5,708 bases of DNA from NCBI GenBank assembly GCA_050946655.1, contig JBMNVE010000085.1, forward strand, positions 1 through 5,708, read 5' to 3'. Shown in pieces: positions 5,041 to 5,708 of the stretch. The notes below the pieces were generated by a model. That model did no database searches. It saw nothing but the letters and a program-made list of their open reading frames with translations, and was not told the origin of the DNA. The stretch's first letter is position 1. The number at the start of each line of letters is the position of its first letter. This stretch comes from JAXGRD01 sp050946655. Lineage in GTDB: Bacteria > Bacillota > Clostridia > Peptostreptococcales > Anaerovoracaceae. A program made the position numbers and the translations under genes.

Positions 5041-5691
5041 TCACAATCTGATTTTCTCCAGTAACGAAAGTGCCTTTCTGCACGCATCGATGGCATCTTC
5101 ACTATAAGCCGTCGCCCCGATCCGCTTTGCCCATCGCAATGTGCAGGGAGCGCCGCCCACCATGGTCTTGTAATCCACCTTCAATCCGGCGTCTTCTAAA
5201 GCTTGCTCCAGATTTCGCTGTTCCTTTAGGGTGGAAGTGAGAAGCGCACTTGTAGCGATAATGTCAACTTTATGCTTCTCCGCCTGGCGGATAATCTCTT
5301 CTACGGATACTTCCCTTCCGATATCGATCACTTCGATACCGTATCCTCGCATGGTGGAAGCAACAATACTCTTGCCGATATCGTGGATATCCCCCGCAAC
5401 AGTTGCGATAAGGACCTTACCTTTTGGTTTGCCATCATACTTCATGGTTGCGGTAACGGCATCGATGGCCTTGCGCATCACCTCTGTGGAAAAAATCAAC
5501 TCAGGAAGGCTGATCAGACCATGCTCGAAACGATCCCCCACCTCAAGATTTCCCACCGTGAACCCATCCTGAAGAAGTTCAATGGGACCGATCCCTTCTC
5601 TCTCGGCGGCCTCGATCACTTCTTCTATTCTACTTTCCTCTGCACGGACAATAACATCCTTTGCTTCCGCTAAGATCTTTTTTCTGCTCAT
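5041..5691 (-). CDS. Methyltransferase corrinoid (B12-binding) protein, MtbC/MttC-like
   Basis: A 216-residue cytoplasmic methyl carrier. Residues about 1-88 form the helical cap, with the typical PIELLQDGFTVG, VGDRFEHG and SLPELIFSTE segments. Residues about 90-216 form the Rossmann B12 domain, with D101-x-H103-x-x-G106 in GDIHDIGK (H103 is the lower axial cobalt ligand), SALLTST (148-154) and GGAP (179-182). In this family a substrate-specific methyltransferase methylates the bound cob(I)amide, and a second methyltransferase passes the methyl on to tetrahydrofolate or coenzyme M. Neither partner is encoded next to it inside the window; the first may lie upstream, beyond the right edge. Length is normal for the family, so it is complete. 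AAAGGAAG at 5694-5701 precedes the ATG at 5689-5691. It heads the visible part of an operon with the tautomerase. Methylamine, betaine or methoxyaromatic use cannot be told apart here. Confidence 0.9.
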   Translation of the reverse strand: MSRKKILAEAKDVIVRAEESRIEEVIEAAEREGIGPIELLQDGFTVGNLEVGDRFEHGLISLPELIFSTEVMRKAIDAVTATMKYDGKPKGKVLIATVAGDIHDIGKSIVASTMRGYGIEVIDIGREVSVEEIIRQAEKHKVDIIATSALLTSTLKEQRNLEQALEDAGLKVDYKTMVGGAPCTLRWAKRIGATAYSEDAIDACRKALSLLEKIRL

Positions 5692-5693
5692 GG

Positions 5694-5701
5694 CTTCCTT
5701 T
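5694..5701 (-). promoter_or_regulatory. Ribosome binding site of the corrinoid protein gene
   Basis: AAAGGAAG on the minus strand lies 2 bases before the ATG at 5689-5691, near the close limit of normal spacing. It supports this start. No promoter is visible in the 7 bases left in the window. Confidence 0.75.
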
Positions 5702-5708
5702 CGACAAA

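Noticed and set aside
5028..5102. Longer tautomerase start giving a 100-residue protein.
   Set aside because: It would overlap the corrinoid gene, lacks a ribosome binding site, and would bury the catalytic Pro that must follow the initiator Met.

Overview
The window looks like chromosomal DNA of an anaerobic, low-to-medium G+C Gram-positive bacterium, most likely a Clostridia member with corrinoid-dependent methyl metabolism. The reasons are the AAAGGAAG/GAGGAG-type ribosome binding sites, a methionine synthase without the C-terminal reactivation domain, a stand-alone methyltransferase-type corrinoid protein, and sigma-54 control beside a transporter. The genus cannot be named from the sequence alone.

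Layout. (1) Bases 1-119 (+) hold the last 38 codons of a Fis-type helix-turn-helix protein, almost certainly the C-terminus of a sigma-54 enhancer-binding protein. (2) Bases 112-1551 (-) hold a 479-residue multi-spanning permease, probably of the xanthine/uracil (NCS2, SLC23-like) superfamily. Its stop region overlaps that of the regulator tail to tail, and a good -24/-12 sigma-54 promoter sits 57 bases upstream of its start. (3) Bases 1552-2425 contain no protein gene. On the minus strand this stretch carries a sigma-A-type promoter (extended -10), about 387 bases with several hairpins and a 14-bp perfect long-range inverted repeat, then a GAAA-capped intrinsic terminator. I read it as an unassigned structured non-coding RNA or a long attenuated leader. 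(4) Bases 2426-4789 (+) encode a 787-residue MetH-like protein with homocysteine, pterin and B12 modules. Its own extended -10 promoter leaves only an 18-base leader. (5) Bases 5691 to 4800 (-) hold a two-gene operon: a 216-residue methyltransferase corrinoid protein followed 13 bases later by a 75-residue PptA-like tautomerase. It converges on metH with a 10-base gap.

How they fit together. MetH and the separate corrinoid protein are both cobalamin methyl carriers built on the same cap-plus-Rossmann module. The corrinoid protein probably serves a substrate:corrinoid methyltransferase encoded upstream of its start, beyond the window. The permease, under sigma-54 control, could import a substrate for the neighbouring metabolism, but the substrate is not readable here. 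The most unusual item is the minus-strand RNA candidate between the permease and metH.
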